From Salvelinus alpinus (lineage: Eukaryota > Chordata > Actinopteri > Salmoniformes > Salmonidae): a DNA stretch of 64,000 bases. Below, piece after piece: positions 1 through 12,682 of the stretch (position 1 is the first letter of the stretch; each line of letters starts with the position of its first letter). A program made the translations under genes and the position numbers. The notes under the pieces are model-generated. The model was not told the origin of the DNA. It saw only the letters and a program-made list of their open reading frames with translations, and ran no database searches. The DNA lies in assembly GCF_045679555.1 (NCBI RefSeq), contig NC_092099.1, forward strand, positions 9,346,076-9,410,075. Direction: 5' to 3'.

Positions 1-442
1 GGTAGGACCTAGGCTTCCATTCCACCGCTAGACATGGAGGATTAAAAGCCAAGCCGTCTATTCTCTTGGCACAAAAGTATAGGATTTCGATTGTAAGCAT
101 CTTTATTCAAATTAATCAAGTTGTTATGGTGAAAACGGAGAACGACTAATAATTTCCGCGTTGCTCTTGACCTGAAGCACAGCCTAGAGCGCAAGGGCTT
201 GTCAGAACCTTCTGCCAGGCAGAGTGGCAAATCATGCGCAGCTGACTAGCCAGGTTTGGATTGGAGTGAAAGAAGCGGCTGTCAAATGCAGGACTTGCTC
301 TGTGTAGCTAACAATATGTATACAAATGAAGCCCTGGTCAGCTTTCAGTCGTTTTTCTTTTACCTTGCCCCTGTAAATGGCAAACAGATCCACTGTCACG
401 TGTTGGTTGGCAAATGATGATGCCTCTAAGGTTTGTCTAGAC
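1..442. other. Left flank, no gene seen
   Basis: I see no splice-consistent exon or recognisable repeat here. The short open frames have no family resemblance. The last 8 bases (435-442, GTCTAGAC) are one arm of the target duplication of the MITE that follows. Confidence 0.5.
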
Positions 443-634
443 CAGGGTTTCCCAAACTCTGTCCTCGGGACCCTAAGGGGTGCACGTTTTGGTTTTTGCC
501 CTAGCACTATACAACTGATTCAAATAATCAACTAATCATCAAGCTTTGATCATTTAAATCAGCTGTGTAGTGTTAAGGCTTAAAACAAAACGTGCACACC
601 TTGGGGTCCAGAGGACGGAGTTTGGGAAACGCTG
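443..634. mobile_element. hAT-type MITE, 192 bp, foldback
   Basis: The element starts CAGGGTTTCCCAAACTC and its other end, read on the opposite strand, starts CAGCGTTTCCCAAACTC, so the termini are inverted repeats of about 24 bp. It is flanked by GTCTAGAC (435-442) and GTCTAGAT (635-642), an 8-bp duplication with one mismatch, which is the length hAT transposases leave. It has no coding capacity. Elements with this terminus are common in teleost genomes. Assignment to hAT rests on duplication length and terminus, not on a transposase. Confidence 0.8.
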
Positions 635-706
635 GTCTAGATGACACTAAAGACCGGAGGCCAGACATATCAGGGACCTTAACTGAAGAACGTCACCATT
701 CAACAC

Positions 707-1050
707 AGTCTCACATTCAATTCGCGCATATATGTACAAAATGTATTTCAGCAGATTTCGTGCGTTTTTGTGCATTTTTGGGGTGTTTTGGGGTGGTTCA
801 ATTCGTTTGAAAATACACGAATTTCTGTGCTACTTAATTAATGCGAAAAGACACAAATTTAACCAGTAGGTGACACACAAGCCGTTTCAACAACCATGTA
901 GACGCGATAATTTGTATTTCATTTTTGTTCTTCTTAATGGCTAATTCAACGTCATGAATATACAGAAATGTTGTCTTTGTTTAACCATGTTTTAAAATGT
1001 GTCGTTGTATGCCTATATGTACTGTTTTAGACTTGCTGAACAGAATTTTT
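707..1050 (+). repeat. Left inverted repeat arm of the 5.3-kb block
   Basis: It begins CTCACATTCAATTCGCGC near 710 and continues through TATGCCTATATGTACTG near 1010. The same sequence on the other strand ends at 6020. Similarity is strong to about 900, patchy to about 1050, then lost. Confidence 0.75.
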
Positions 1051-1965
1051 GAGAAAAGACGCACATTTACCTGCACTTAATTCGTGGGAAATATTGTTTT
1101 ATTAATGCCAATGCTGTTTTCTGTGCTTGATTTCACTTAATACTTTGGATACTGGTGCACTTGTAATCAGAACGCCTTTTTGTCATATAGGCAACCATAC
1201 ACGATTTTTTTCATAACCCATTTCATATTTCGTGGAGCCTAAATTACACCATTTTCTTCATAATGCATGTATTACATGTTAATGTCAAATAATGAATTAT
1301 GTTGGCTTACACTTATGGCCTTTCCAAGGCCTTTCCATACCTTAAGGGAACATTTTAGCACTCGCCATATGGTTAGTGAGAAACGCCACATTGCAAATGT
1401 AAGATCCCTTACTAGACGTCCTGCAACGTTTCTAAAATTCGCGGACGGCGTCGGGCCGTGCGTGGGGGAGAGATCTTTCAGGAAGTCATCAAACTAAATC
1501 TCTCGGACGTTCGGTTTCCGTTTTATAAAAATAACACATTTTGGTCATTTTTCCGCAGTCTAGGAAATTCCCACCAGAGGGAAAATAAATAATATTGCAA
1601 ATGCACAAGCACATTGCAAATGCATGTGGCCTTTTCTCCTAAACGGAAAATATTTCGAAGACGTAATGGACAGTTGGCCCCGAACAAGATGGCGTCGAGG
1701 CCTCAAAGCTTTTTGAGTTATGGACATTTTTCTGGGATTAAAGGTCAAAAACGTAAAGTAGGGTGCTAATTTGACCGCTTCACGTCAAAGTACATAAGCA
1801 TACGGTGTCAGGAAAAAAAGAACCAGCCATTTATCTATCGTAATTTAAGAGAAATCGTACATTGACAAATTGGTCATGTTCACAAAAAGGAGTTAAAAAA
1901 ATAAAAAAGTTACAGATCCAGTTGCAGTGTGTTCAGACGAACATTTTTTAAGTGGGTCTCGAAGC
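1051..1965. other. AT-rich stretch without a gene
   Basis: This lies inside the 5.3-kb block between its left arm and the SINE. I see no family match and no convincing reading frame. A GC-rich patch at about 1430-1480 stands out from the AT-rich surroundings but matches nothing I can name. Confidence 0.4.
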
Positions 1966-2386
1966 TCTCCCACTGCATCGCAGTGCTAGCTGCGCCACCA
2001 GAGTCTCTGGGTTCGCGCCCAGGCTCTGCCGCAGCCGGCCGCGACCGGGAGGTCCGTTGGCCTAGCGTCGTCCGGGTTAGGGAGGGTTTGGCCGGTAGGG
2101 ATATCCTTGTCTCATCGCGCTCCAGCGACTCCTGTGGCGGGCCGGGGGCAGTGCGCGCTAGCCAAGGGGGCCATGTGCACGGTGTTTCCTCCGACACATT
2201 GGTGCGGCTGGCTTCCGGGTTGGAGGCGCGCTGTGTTAAGAAGCAGTGCGGCTTGGTTGGGTTGTGCTTCAGGAGGACGCGTGGCTTTTGACCTTCGTCT
2301 CTCCTGAGCCCATACGGGAGTTGTAGCGATGAGACAAGATAGTAATTACTAGCGATTGGATACCACGAAGAAAAGGGGATAAAAGG
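1966..2386 (+). mobile_element. tRNA-derived SINE, 5' head truncated
   Basis: The sequence carries the tRNA-like part with a B-box-like stretch (GGGTTCGCGCCCAGG at about 2009) followed by the long GC-rich body of a common salmonid SINE. The same body occurs in inverted orientation at 7157-7588 and 25285-25565. The A-box end is missing or scrambled here. The 3' end runs into an A-rich tail (GAAAAGGGGATAAAA). The long overlapping reading frames on both strands here arise from its GC-rich composition and are not genes. I am not certain of the family name. Confidence 0.8.
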
Positions 2387-2452
2387 ATGGAGTGAAAAAG
2401 TACGGTGCTTAAAGACACACAAAGCCTGCAATGGCATTGCCATTATCTCCAG

Positions 2453-3265
2453 GCCGTGCCGAGTTCAACGAGATGCCCCGCTTGACCGTAGCTAGCTCGG
2501 TCTGAGTGCAGCGACAGGGACAAGAAGAAGGACCCAAATGACCCTTTGACCTCAATTTCATATTTTTTTGCTTTTGGGAGACAGAGAGAGAACCGTTAAG
2601 GTTAGAAGCACAATTTGACCTCAGGAACGTTCCTAAGGTCCTCCCGATCTGTGCAAGCCTAACATTGACCGTGTGGCATTAACCCTTAATAGTTAAAAGA
2701 AGGTGTTTACATCAAACAGTTTACAATGACATGTCTCCCCATAGGAATACATTGCCTGCTCCCCTAAATTCAACCTGAAGCCTATGTGGGTTAATAATGC
2801 CTTATGAACCTGTCTTCGATGACAATCCATCAGGCCACTATGAGGTCTACCTGTGTCGATTCTAAGCTTCCTGGAGCAACCGGAAGTGGTTAAATCACCC
2901 TAAAAGTGTTTGCCATACCCAACCTGCAGTTTGAGAGAAATAGTGCATTCAACCCTATGTAAATCAGTGAGTTCTTAACGTATAGACTTAAAACTCAGGA
3001 TTCTGTAAAAGCCCACTCCAATGAGGATATGTGTTTACTTTCAGCTTCCTGTGCCAACCGGAAGTGCCATAATTGGTGTCAAAAGGGCTGTTTCGAAGGG
3101 TTAAAAAAGTCAAATCTTTCCAAAACTTAATATATGTGAATAGGCAACCCTCATGAACTGTAAATCAGTCATTCATCCCATCAGATTTCAAGGAAAAATT
3201 TACACACCCACACAGAAAGGATGGAGTGACACACTGAGGGGCTTAGAGGCAGACAGTGCCTGCAA
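2453..3265 (+). repeat. Direct repeat unit, copy 1
   Basis: The unit starts GCCGTGCCGAGTTCAACGAG and ends with an AAGGATGGAGTGA motif near 3217. It matches 3968-4900 along its length with substitutions and small indels. The same end motif also precedes it at 2383-2434. It is non-coding. At the place where copy 2 has a long CA array, this copy has only a short interrupted CA tract (about 3201-3214). Confidence 0.85.
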
Positions 3266-3967
3266 TAGTTACTTTTGTTTGAACTTTTAAGAACCGTCAG
3301 ACCTAGAGTTCTGAAACTTTACAAACCTGTTCTAGAGCTCAGGTCGATTAAGCACGGTGAGTTATGTGGCTCTAGAAGGTTCTCGGACCGATAAAAAGCC
3401 TCCGTGCATTTGCATTGACTTCAATTCATTTTGAGCATTACAAAATGGTGACATTTAGAAAAGTCCCAGAGTTGCAAGACTAGGTGCATTGAAACCGGCT
3501 CGGCCCATAGAGACGGACCCCGACATTTCTGTCCGATAGCTCATTCAAGGACCCCGTAGCAAGGCATGGAAAAAAGTGGAATTTCAGCACCAATTAAGGT
3601 TTTGCTCGGGCACCGAATGACCTATCGAGCCGAAACTTGGGATTCGAGGTCGCCTCACATAGGGCTAAACATAATGTGAAAACTGGACCCGCAGCTAGAA
3701 CATAACTACGTATTATTTGTTTTATTATGGTTTAAATGGAAGGGGCTGTGAATTTTGGGCCTGCTCTGAAATGTGATAGTTGGCTTCTAAACGAGTTGGA
3801 AAAAGTGAGTTTGGAGTCAGATGGTATCAGTTTGGTGTCTGAAAATATCTAATTGGCTGATGGACACTGACTTGCTAGTTGACTTTTGTGCATTTGCAAT
3901 ATGTTTCAACAGTGAAAAACCACCAAAATAGCATTCTGAAATCACCACTAAAAATGACATCACCGTA
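3266..3967. other. Spacer between the two direct repeat units
   Basis: About 700 bases separate the two units. No gene is visible. Phrases such as CTCAGGTCGATTAAGCACGG look like parts of a dispersed repeat, but I cannot assign it. Confidence 0.4.
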
Positions 3968-4900
<933 letters not shown>

Positions 4901-5629
4901 AATGCTTTTAGGGGGGATCCAGACTTCCATACCCGCTCTGGGAGCGCTATACTACCGCCCCAAATCAATGGGTGCTGGCCTGAGTGATTTATGGAGGTTT
5001 TCAAAAAATATTCTAAGTCCAAACTTTTCATGCACCTGGTATTTTTTTGGGGTTACCAGGCGTCATTTTCAAAACGGTTGAAATTGCTTTTAGGGGGCAT
5101 CCAGAGTGTCACATGACCGGATGAGGTAACTATTCTTGTTCTTCTTGTAACTTTCCGGTAGGCTAGAAGCTTTCCGGTGTTTTGCTGCTCGACACAGGTC
5201 GACGCAGGTATTGCACTTGATTTATCGTTATCGTAACCGTAGGTGCAGCCAAGTGGAAATACGAAAGCTTTCTAGCTATTTCGCACTGACGGTAATTTGA
5301 ACACAAGAAGATTTCTAGTGAAAAGGTGCTTACACTCAGAGCCATGTATTTACACTCAGCCACCCTAGCCTTATTACGGGTTAACGTTTTGGTAATTTTG
5401 GTTGGCCAACAAAATGTAAGACTACAATGACTGCATACGTTTCCCCAAATGTTATACGAAAAAAAAATGTTTTGTTATTGATGGACAATGGCAAGGCTGC
5501 CATTGTATTTTCAGTTACATTCTGTTCAATAAAAATGGTTTACACGTTTATTTTTTAAGAAATACATGGAACTACAACCGAATAAAACACCATTAACCAT
5601 CATGCATTGCTTATATTCATTCTATCCTG

Positions 5630-6020
5630 AAAAGTCTGTTCAGAAAAATCGAAAACAGTACATATAGGCATAAAACCACAATGTTTTAATAGGGATTAAA
5701 TAAAGACAATATATATATAACATCTTATGGTTAAATAGTTAAAAAAAGACAAAATATCTATATATTCATAACGTAAAATAAATAAATACAGGCGATCGCG
5801 TCTATGGTTGTTGCAACGGCTTGTGTGTCGCCTACTGGTTAAATTCGTGTCTTTTCGCACTAATTAAGTAGCACAGAAATTCATGTATTTTCGCACGAAT
5901 TAAGTAGCACAGAAATCCGTGTATTTTCAAACGAATTGAACCACCCCAAAAATGCACAAAAACGCACGAAATCTGCTGAAATACATTTTGTACATATATG
6001 CGCGAATTGAATGTGAGGCT
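5630..6020 (-). repeat. Right inverted repeat arm of the 5.3-kb block
   Basis: This is the inverted copy of 707-1050. Compared with the left arm it has an extra tandem copy of a roughly 39-bp segment (AATTAAGTAGCACAGAAAT occurs twice between 5858 and 5915). Confidence 0.75.
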
Positions 6021-7056
6021 GGGCTGCACCATTACATAAGCATCTCATTTGTGTTTGCCATGTAGGCCGGCCACATCCGAATTCCCCAGACACTGCGCCT
6101 TTTATGCAGGCTGGAAAGTAGAAAAGGTATTTGGAACCTGTGCACAAACACATCTGGTCGAAATGAGTCGCTGGTTTTGAGGTTGTCTCAACTTGGGAGT
6201 TATTTTGAAGAAAACAAGGAACTTAATGAAAATGGCCAATTAAAAACATAGCCTATCAAAATCAATTCCCACCACACCAGCCCTTTCATGTTTATTTGAG
6301 TTATACAGCACAGTTTAAGTAATGACAAGCTCATTGGGATGTGCGTAATTATGTGATTTCGTATCGTTTATTGAAATTGTCAATTTACCAACCAGAGTAA
6401 AGTTGGAGCATCCCAGACTACTGACAACACAGACACACGCAAGCACACAGACACACGCAAGCATACACACACACACGCAAGCACACGCACACACTCCTCC
6501 ATCCACCCACCCCAAAATGTGTAAATGTGACGTTTTTTTAGTGGCATTACCTCTAATGGGCATAAACTAGTGTTGAATTCCCTCTCATTGAAGCAAATGT
6601 TGTTTGTTTGAATGGCTGAGTGAGAAAGCGGATAAAATCTCTCTCCAAATAACTCTGGGAACTAGTCTACTCCACGCCAGGGGCATGGCATGGCAGCCAA
6701 GTGCAATCTGTTGAGTCTTGTTTGCAAGCAGCTCTTTTCATCTAGGCTAGCAATGGTCATCAAAATTGTTAAAGGTTTTAACAACAATTATAATAAATGC
6801 AACAGTTGGACAGTGGATGAAGGTACTCCAAACTTTTAGAATTTTTGAATCCATCAGATAATGATTGAGTTATAGCACATACAATTCTTTACTGGCATGG
6901 ATAAATAATTAATGGAGTTCAGAGATTTTGTTTGGAATTCAGGTATTCAATGTACTGTAAAATGTCACTTTTTTCTTAGAATGCAGTCATATATACATTT
7001 TCTAATGGTATCTAGTATTGACTTTTTTGTTAAAATAAATAGTATATAAACCTAAT
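6021..7056. other. Unassigned DNA with a CA-rich tract
   Basis: No gene is visible. An interrupted CA/GCAAGCACACA tract lies at about 6428-6495. The remainder is AT-rich, single-copy-looking sequence. Confidence 0.5.
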
Positions 7057-7156
7057 TTGCATAAATACACTGAGTGTATTTCCATTTATGTGAAAATGCC
7101 CAAGAAGCCGGTGTTTGTCTCGCGCCAATACATCCTCAAGTCCTGCAAACACTGGC

Positions 7157-7588
7157 TTCGAGGGCAAAAATACAATTTACCCCCTTTTTCTATCTTGTCT
7201 CATTGCTGCAACTCCCCAACTGGTTCGGGAGGCAAAGGTCGAGTCATGCGTCCTCCGAAACATGACACACCAAACCGCGCATCTTAACACCCACCGGTTT
7301 AACCCGGAAGCCAGCTGCACCAATGTGTCGGAGGAAACACTGTTCACCTGACGATCGAGGTCAGCCTGCAGGTGCCCAGCCCTCCACAAGGAGTCGCTAG
7401 AGCGTGATGAGCCAAGTAAAGCCCCCCCGGCCAAATCCTCACCTAACCCGGACGATGCTGGGCCAATTGTGCGCCGCCCTATGGGACTCCCAATCATGGC
7501 CGGGATCCCGGGATCGAACCCCGGTCTGTAGTGATGCCTCTAGCACTGTGATGCAGTGCCTTAGACCGCTGTGCCACTCGAGAAGCCC
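7157..7588 (-). mobile_element. tRNA-derived SINE, near full length
   Basis: Read on the minus strand, it opens with a pol III A box in TGGCACAGCGGTCTAAGGC (about 7557-7575) and a B box in GGGTTCGATCCC (about 7514-7525). It then has the same body as the 1966 and 25285 copies and ends in an A-rich tail. This is the best preserved of the three copies. Confidence 0.85.
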
Positions 7589-7699
7589 CGGCATTATTAC
7601 TTTTATACAATGGGTTACCAACATATTCAAATAATGATTGACATTTTAATTATAAACGTTATTTTGATGAATTTATTCATACTATTTCATCCTTCCACA

Positions 7700-8030
7700 C
7701 GATAGTCCCGACACAAATCTAAGGTTACTAACCAAGCCGGCTGGTCGTTCGTTCTATCGGTTCGGTTGCTAGAGACGCGACCCAGTCGTTCAGTGTTTTT
7801 GTTCTGTATCTATGGAAGCGACCCAGTCGTTCGTTCTAAATGTTCCATTGGCATACTGGCTGGCAACGTTCTTATCCCTTGCTTGCTAGCTGGCCAACTA
7901 CCGCTAATTTACAGTCACGTCAAAGTGCAGCCAGATTAACAGCAAAGTAGCCGCATTTGCATTTGTTTCAGCTGTTTTCCAGTGACATTTATTTGCATAC
8001 ATCCATAACAATGAGCTAAAAACCATGCCT
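7700..8030. repeat. Unassigned repeat-like DNA left of the Rex1-like LINE
   Basis: A segment near 7978-8010 (GACATTTATTTGCATACATC) resembles 9478-9500 on the far side of the LINE. This suggests the LINE sits inside or between copies of another dispersed repeat. A 9-bp phrase, GACCCAGTC, occurs twice at about 7780 and 7820. I cannot name the family. Confidence 0.3.
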
Positions 8031-8049
8031 CCAAGACTTTTAAATAAAG

Positions 8050-9325
8050 TCTAGGCTGGTCACCAAACTCCATGACCTAGGGATCAGCCCCTCTCTCTGT
8101 AACTGGACTTTGGACTTCCTAACCAACAGACCCCAGTCTGTCAGGTTTAGACAACTTCACCTTCTCAACCCTGAACCTGAACACTGGTGTGCCACAGGGC
8201 TGCCTGCTGAGCCCCCTCCTGTACTCCCTCTTCACCTACGACTGCGTTCCTGTACACGGTTCCAACACCATCGTCAAGTTCGCAGACGACACCACGGTGG
8301 TAGGCCTGATCAGTGACAATGACGAGTCAGCCTACAGGGAGGAGGTCAAGCACCTGGCTGCATGGTGCGCTGACAACAACCTGGCCCTCAATGCAAAGAA
8401 AACCAAGGAGGTCATTGTGGATAACAGGAAGTCTAAAACCTGCAGCCACGCCCAAGTTCTCATTGATGGCACTGAGGTGGAGCGTGTGCCCAGCTTCCAA
8501 TTCCTGGGTGTCTTCATCTCAGATGACCTCTCCTGGACCCTCAACCCTGGTCAAAAAGGTGCTGCAGCGCCTGTACTTTTTGAGGAGGCTGAAGAAGGCC
8601 CGCCTGTCTCCCAAGATCTTGGTGAATTTTTACCGCTGCACGGTCGAGAGCATTCTGACTAACTGTGCCACAGTGTGGTTTTTAGGATGCTCTGTGGCCG
8701 ACCGGAAGGCCCTGCAACGGGTTGTGAAAACCTCCCGGCACATCACTGATACCCAGCTCCCTGCCATCGTAGACCTTCGGTGTCTGCATAGGGCGTGCAG
8801 CGTCATCAGGGACCCTTCACATCCATGCCACAAACAGTTTGCCCTCCTACTATCAGGCAGGCGGTACAGGTCTCTATGTTCCCGCACTAGCAGGCTCAAG
8901 AACAGTTTCTTTCCAGCTACTGTAACCCTGCTGAGCTCTGTGACACGGCACTAGCAATATCCACCCGCCCACCGCTTAGTACTGCCTCTCAGGGACCTTG
9001 TTGCACAACTCACTTTGCACTCTTCACATTACTACTGGACTCTGACATTGCTTTGCAACGTCTGATTAAGGACATTATTCAGTTGTACATGTACATGTAC
9101 ATGTCTACCTCGGTAACCCCATTGCTGCTATCCCTACATTTCAGTTGCATGCCTCCTTGCACTTTCAATTTGCTTTCATTGCACATTTAGACTTGCCATT
9201 TGTACTTTCCATTTGCCTTCATTGCACATTTATTTTTTGCACTCTTATTTGCACTTCTGGTCAGATTCTAACTGCATTTCGTTGTATTGTACTTGTTCAA
9301 TGACAAAGTTGAATCTAATGAGGTG
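8050..9325 (+). mobile_element. Rex1/CR1-type LINE, 5'-truncated
   Basis: This is the 3' half of a non-LTR retrotransposon: the end of the reverse transcriptase, the C-terminal domain and a roughly 380-bp 3' region. That region ends in the TTGAATCTAATG-type terminus usual for this group (about 9309-9321). The copy starts abruptly in the RT domain, as expected from 5' truncation during target-primed reverse transcription. A second element of this group lies at 41575-44860 on the other strand. Confidence 0.8.
8100..8954 (+). pseudogene. Reverse transcriptase fragment of Rex1-like LINE
   Basis: Two overlapping frames together show [15 protein letters not shown] (about 8185-8230, RT motif B) and [11 protein letters not shown] (about 8275-8310, the catalytic ADD). 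The C-terminal part follows, with DRKALQRVV (about 8700) and DPSHPCHKQFALL (about 8810). A frameshift at about 8550 splits the reading frame, so no functional protein is made. The first third of the RT and the whole endonuclease are absent. Confidence 0.85.
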
Positions 9326-9454
9326 CGATTTTGCCTAGCATAGAAAATGTGCTCTCTCGTCAGGACACTGTTGTTCAGAGGATCTAGCCAACAACACAGC
9401 TAACACAATTACTTCAAACTGAAGCTGGAAAGACTGCAAACTAGCTGCACTTCA

Positions 9455-9925
9455 TTTCGTTTGACCTTTTTTCAATTGACATTTCTTTGTATATATCCAT
9501 AAAAATGATGCCAGCTGATTCTTGATTTCGACTGGCTGAGAAACGCTACCTGCCTGTCTCTCGTCCCGACACGTTCATTACTATGGGACAGCAGGAGATC
9601 GATTTTGAATATTGAAACAATGTTGCAAATGTCAGAGAGACAGACAGCAGGTTTATACAAACCTCCGCTGTTGAAAACTAAATGTTATTCTAAAAGAAAT
9701 GTGAGATAATGCTAAATTAGAGGCTTTTTATAGTGGAGATCAAGTTTATAAAGTGCCTGGCTGGGCTGATGAGACGGTGGATTGCGCAGTCAGATGGAAC
9801 AGAGTAAATAGGCATTTTAACGTCATAGATTTAGCCGGTGGCAACTTTTGGAATAGACACCGGCTGGAATGCGGTTTTAACCAATCAGCATGCAGGAGAA
9901 GACCCACATCTTGTATAAATATGAA
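9455..9925. repeat. Dispersed repeat, family unknown
   Basis: This sequence, ending near TTTTAACCAATCAGCATGC, has the look of a salmonid dispersed repeat, and its left part resembles 7978-8010. It is non-coding. The assignment is from memory of similar sequence and is weak. Confidence 0.35.
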
Positions 9926-10236
9926 AACATTAACATAAAGGGGTGGAACAGGGTTGCAACCACCAAAAATGTGCTCGTGCTCTAGACTGCCTCATTAATT
10001 ACTGTTACATAACTCAACAAGTGTGTCAATAGCAGGATACTCTCGGATTAAAAGTCAACAAACTTGGCTATAGATTACACATACTTATTTATACATTACA
10101 ATGTTGGTGAGATCAGACATAATATACCTATACTGTAATCCTAGAGTTCATTTTCAGAAGTTGCTTTCATTTCAACGCATCTAATTTGTAAACATTTCAA
10201 CTATATTAAATTATAACTTTTTTTTCAATTCCACAA
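9926..10236. other. AT-rich spacer, nothing recognised
   Basis: I see no reading frame of note and no known repeat. Confidence 0.45.
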
Positions 10237-10546
10237 AAAAACCCAGCAGTGTTGCTGTTCTTGACACACTTAAACCATTGCGCCTGGCACCTACTACCAT
10301 ACCCTGTTTAAAAGGCACTTCAATATTTTGTCTTGCCCATTCACCCTCTGAATGGCACACATACACAATCCATTGTCTCAAGGCTTAAACACCCTTTTAA
10401 ACTGTCTCCTCCCCTACAGCTACACTGATTGAAGTGGATTTAATGTCATCAATAAGGGATTGTAGTTTCACCTGGATTCACTTGGTCAGTCTACAGTATG
10501 TGATGGATAAAGCAGGTGTTCTTAATGTTTTGTACACAGTGTAGAT
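10237..10546 (-). mobile_element. Truncated copy of the TGTACAAAACATTA Tc1-type MITE
   Basis: This matches the right 310 bases of the complete copy at 45630-46150, including GTGTTCTTAATGTTTTGTACA at its right end. The left half of the element is missing. Confidence 0.8.
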
Positions 10547-11435
10547 GGCTGACACAGACTGATCCTCAGGTGGGCGGGGCATGTGTGTTGCTAGAGATAG
10601 GAGCCTTAGACTGCCATGACTGAGGTGATAGCCCTGTCTCGTTTTGTTTAACCACAGATCTAGGATCTGATTACCCCACCACCAATCCTAACCTTAGCCA
10701 TCAGGTGTGTGGGAGATATCTGACTCTGTATCACTGGCTGGCAACTTAAGAACAACTTCATATGACTCCCACCACAGCTCTCACTCGAGATGGTTTGGAT
10801 TGGGACTCGAATGTGATTGGAGGACCCCGTCACGGCTAAGAGCACTTCCTGAATGCAACAAAGAGTCAACAGGATGTGATTTCCAGGCCTCGCTGCACCT
10901 ATTTAAGGACGTAGAAGGTCTGCATGTGTGTCTCCCAGTGAACCATGGTGGTGGGGGGTTATGTCACATTCTGATCCACAGCAGATACTGTGTCCATTTG
11001 GAAGAATGTATATGAGCAGATTGCACTAGAATGTATATGACTTTACATTTTAAGAATGTGGAACTTTGTTGCCAGAAATGTGCCAAATTCATTGAGAGAA
11101 TAACAGTCATACACTCAAGTAACACTGGGAGTTTGTTAAGGTTGGTGTGTGTGTGTGTGCACACTTGTATGTGTGTGGATTTACACAAGGCCCTCTGAAC
11201 ACAGGCACAGGCTGTGACACATGCAGCCACATACTCTCATTAGAACTTTGGGACAGTTCTCCCTGGCTTCTGGCCCGCTCTGGAAAAGGCATCATCCCCA
11301 TAAAGTTGGCCCTGCACAAACACCCCTTCAGGGGGCTGGACTGACCGAGGGCTTTAAAGCGTACAGCCACAACCTTCTTCCTGGATGACTGGTCATCCAG
11401 CTCTAGCCGTCTCACTTTTGCTGTGTGTAACTAAC
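10547..11435. other. Single-copy-looking DNA, no gene seen
   Basis: Overlapping short frames exist on both strands (11107-11415 and 11147-11344), but none shows a domain or splice context. A short GT run lies at 11145-11160. Confidence 0.45.
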
Positions 11436-11620
11436 CAGGTTTCCATTCAACCTTTTTATGCGAGTTGGTTTGTCAAAAAAAAATCTGTTTCCATTTTTTT
11501 TATCTGAAGTGTACTTTACACATTTTTGTGTAAAGTACACTTCAAGTGTACTTTAAGTGTACTTTACACATACATTTTTTTTTGACAAACCAAATATGCC
11601 AGACAAGGTGGGGTAACAGT
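11436..11620. repeat. AT-rich foldback with nested hairpins
   Basis: TTGGTTTGTCAAAAAAAAA (about 11466) is the inverse of TTTTTTTTTGACAAACCAA (about 11573), framing a loop. Inside it, GAAGTGTACTTTACACA is followed by TGTGTAAAGTACACTTC (11506-11543), a 17-bp perfect stem. The left end, AACCAGGTTTCCATTCAACC, resembles the terminus of the MITE at 46917-47563, so this may be a rearranged relative. Confidence 0.65.
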
Positions 11621-11654
11621 TCACAGAGGTCGGCGTTCTCTGCCCCTTGAAGAT

Positions 11655-12147
11655 GAGTGAAAGCCAATATAAATATAAAAAAATCCAAATAACTTCACAG
11701 ATCTTCGTTGTAAAGGGTTTAAACACTGTTTCCCATGCTGTTTCCCAACAATTAATGAACATGCACCTGTGGAACGGTCGCTAAGACACTAACAGCTTAC
11801 AGACGGAAGGCAATTAAGGTCACAGTTATGAAAACTTAGGACACTAAAGAGGCCTTTCTACTGACTCTGAAAAAAAGGGAAAAAATGTGTGAACGTGCCT
11901 TAGGCATGCTGCAAGGAGGCATGAGGACTGCAGATGTGGCCAGGGCAATAAATTGCAATGTCCGTACTGTGAGACGCCTAAGACATCGCTACAGGGAGAC
12001 AGCTGATCGTCCTCGAGGTGGCAGACCACATGTAGCAACACCTGCACAGGATCGTTACATCCGAACATCACACCTATTTACACGTTAAGTTTGCTGAAAA
12101 TAAACGCAGTTGACAGTGAGAGGACGTTTCTTTTTTTGCTGAGTTTA
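11655..12147 (+). mobile_element. Deletion derivative of a Tc1-like transposon
   Basis: The right end (GACGTTTCTTTTTTTGCTGAG) is a known Tc1-type terminus of salmonids. The left part keeps sub-terminal sequence but lacks the matching outer repeat. A transposase N-terminal fragment is present, then the element jumps directly to its 3' terminal region, so most of the catalytic domain has been deleted. Confidence 0.7.
11885..12088 (+). pseudogene. Tc1 transposase DNA-binding fragment
   Basis: The frame shows a helix-turn-helix of the paired-like type: GMLQGGMRTADVARAINCNV, then RTVRRLRHRYRETA, then the arginine-rich linker RPRGGRP. The DDE catalytic domain is absent because of the internal deletion. 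It runs into non-transposase terminal sequence before the stop. Confidence 0.75.
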
Positions 12148-12682
12148 GTTAGAGACCGACAAGTTGTGAGTGACAGAGTGGATGAGAGGGTCAGCCTTTT
12201 CTCCCTGGACCCAGGGAGTGTACTCTATAGCCATCCCTCTGTTAATCAGGCCAGATGTGAATACTATAGCAGCCATACCCCAGTCCCCTCTCTCCACTTC
12301 ACCTCAATGGAATAAAGACCTTATGATGTCCCGGGGCTCGGGTCCTTCACACACAGGTGCACCCAGCCCTCAGGAGATAGCCTTAACAGCCTAGGGGACT
12401 TCTGAGGTCACCAAAGAGAGAGGCTGGTGGACACATTATCGAACTAATGACCGTCTGGCTGGGTTTGTTGCCGGGCGGAGTTGAGAAAGGAAGTGTTGCT
12501 TTGCATTGTCACTCCCCTCCTCTTAAAGGGTCTGAGTGGAGGAAATGTTATGGCAGAGAATGAAGGGAGCTTGTGATACAGAGGAGGTGGATTCTCATTG
12601 TGCACTTAGAGACAATAGTGACAGTAAATGGGCACATCTACAACTTAGTTTCACCTCACCTGTTATCTGGTCATCTTATTAT
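12148..12682. other. Spacer without recognised features
   Basis: I see no gene. Short frames overlap in two registers with no domain. Confidence 0.45.

Noticed and set aside
1910..2443. A 177-codon frame on the minus strand and a 120-codon frame on the plus strand
   Set aside because: Both lie within a GC-rich SINE. The composition explains the lack of stops.
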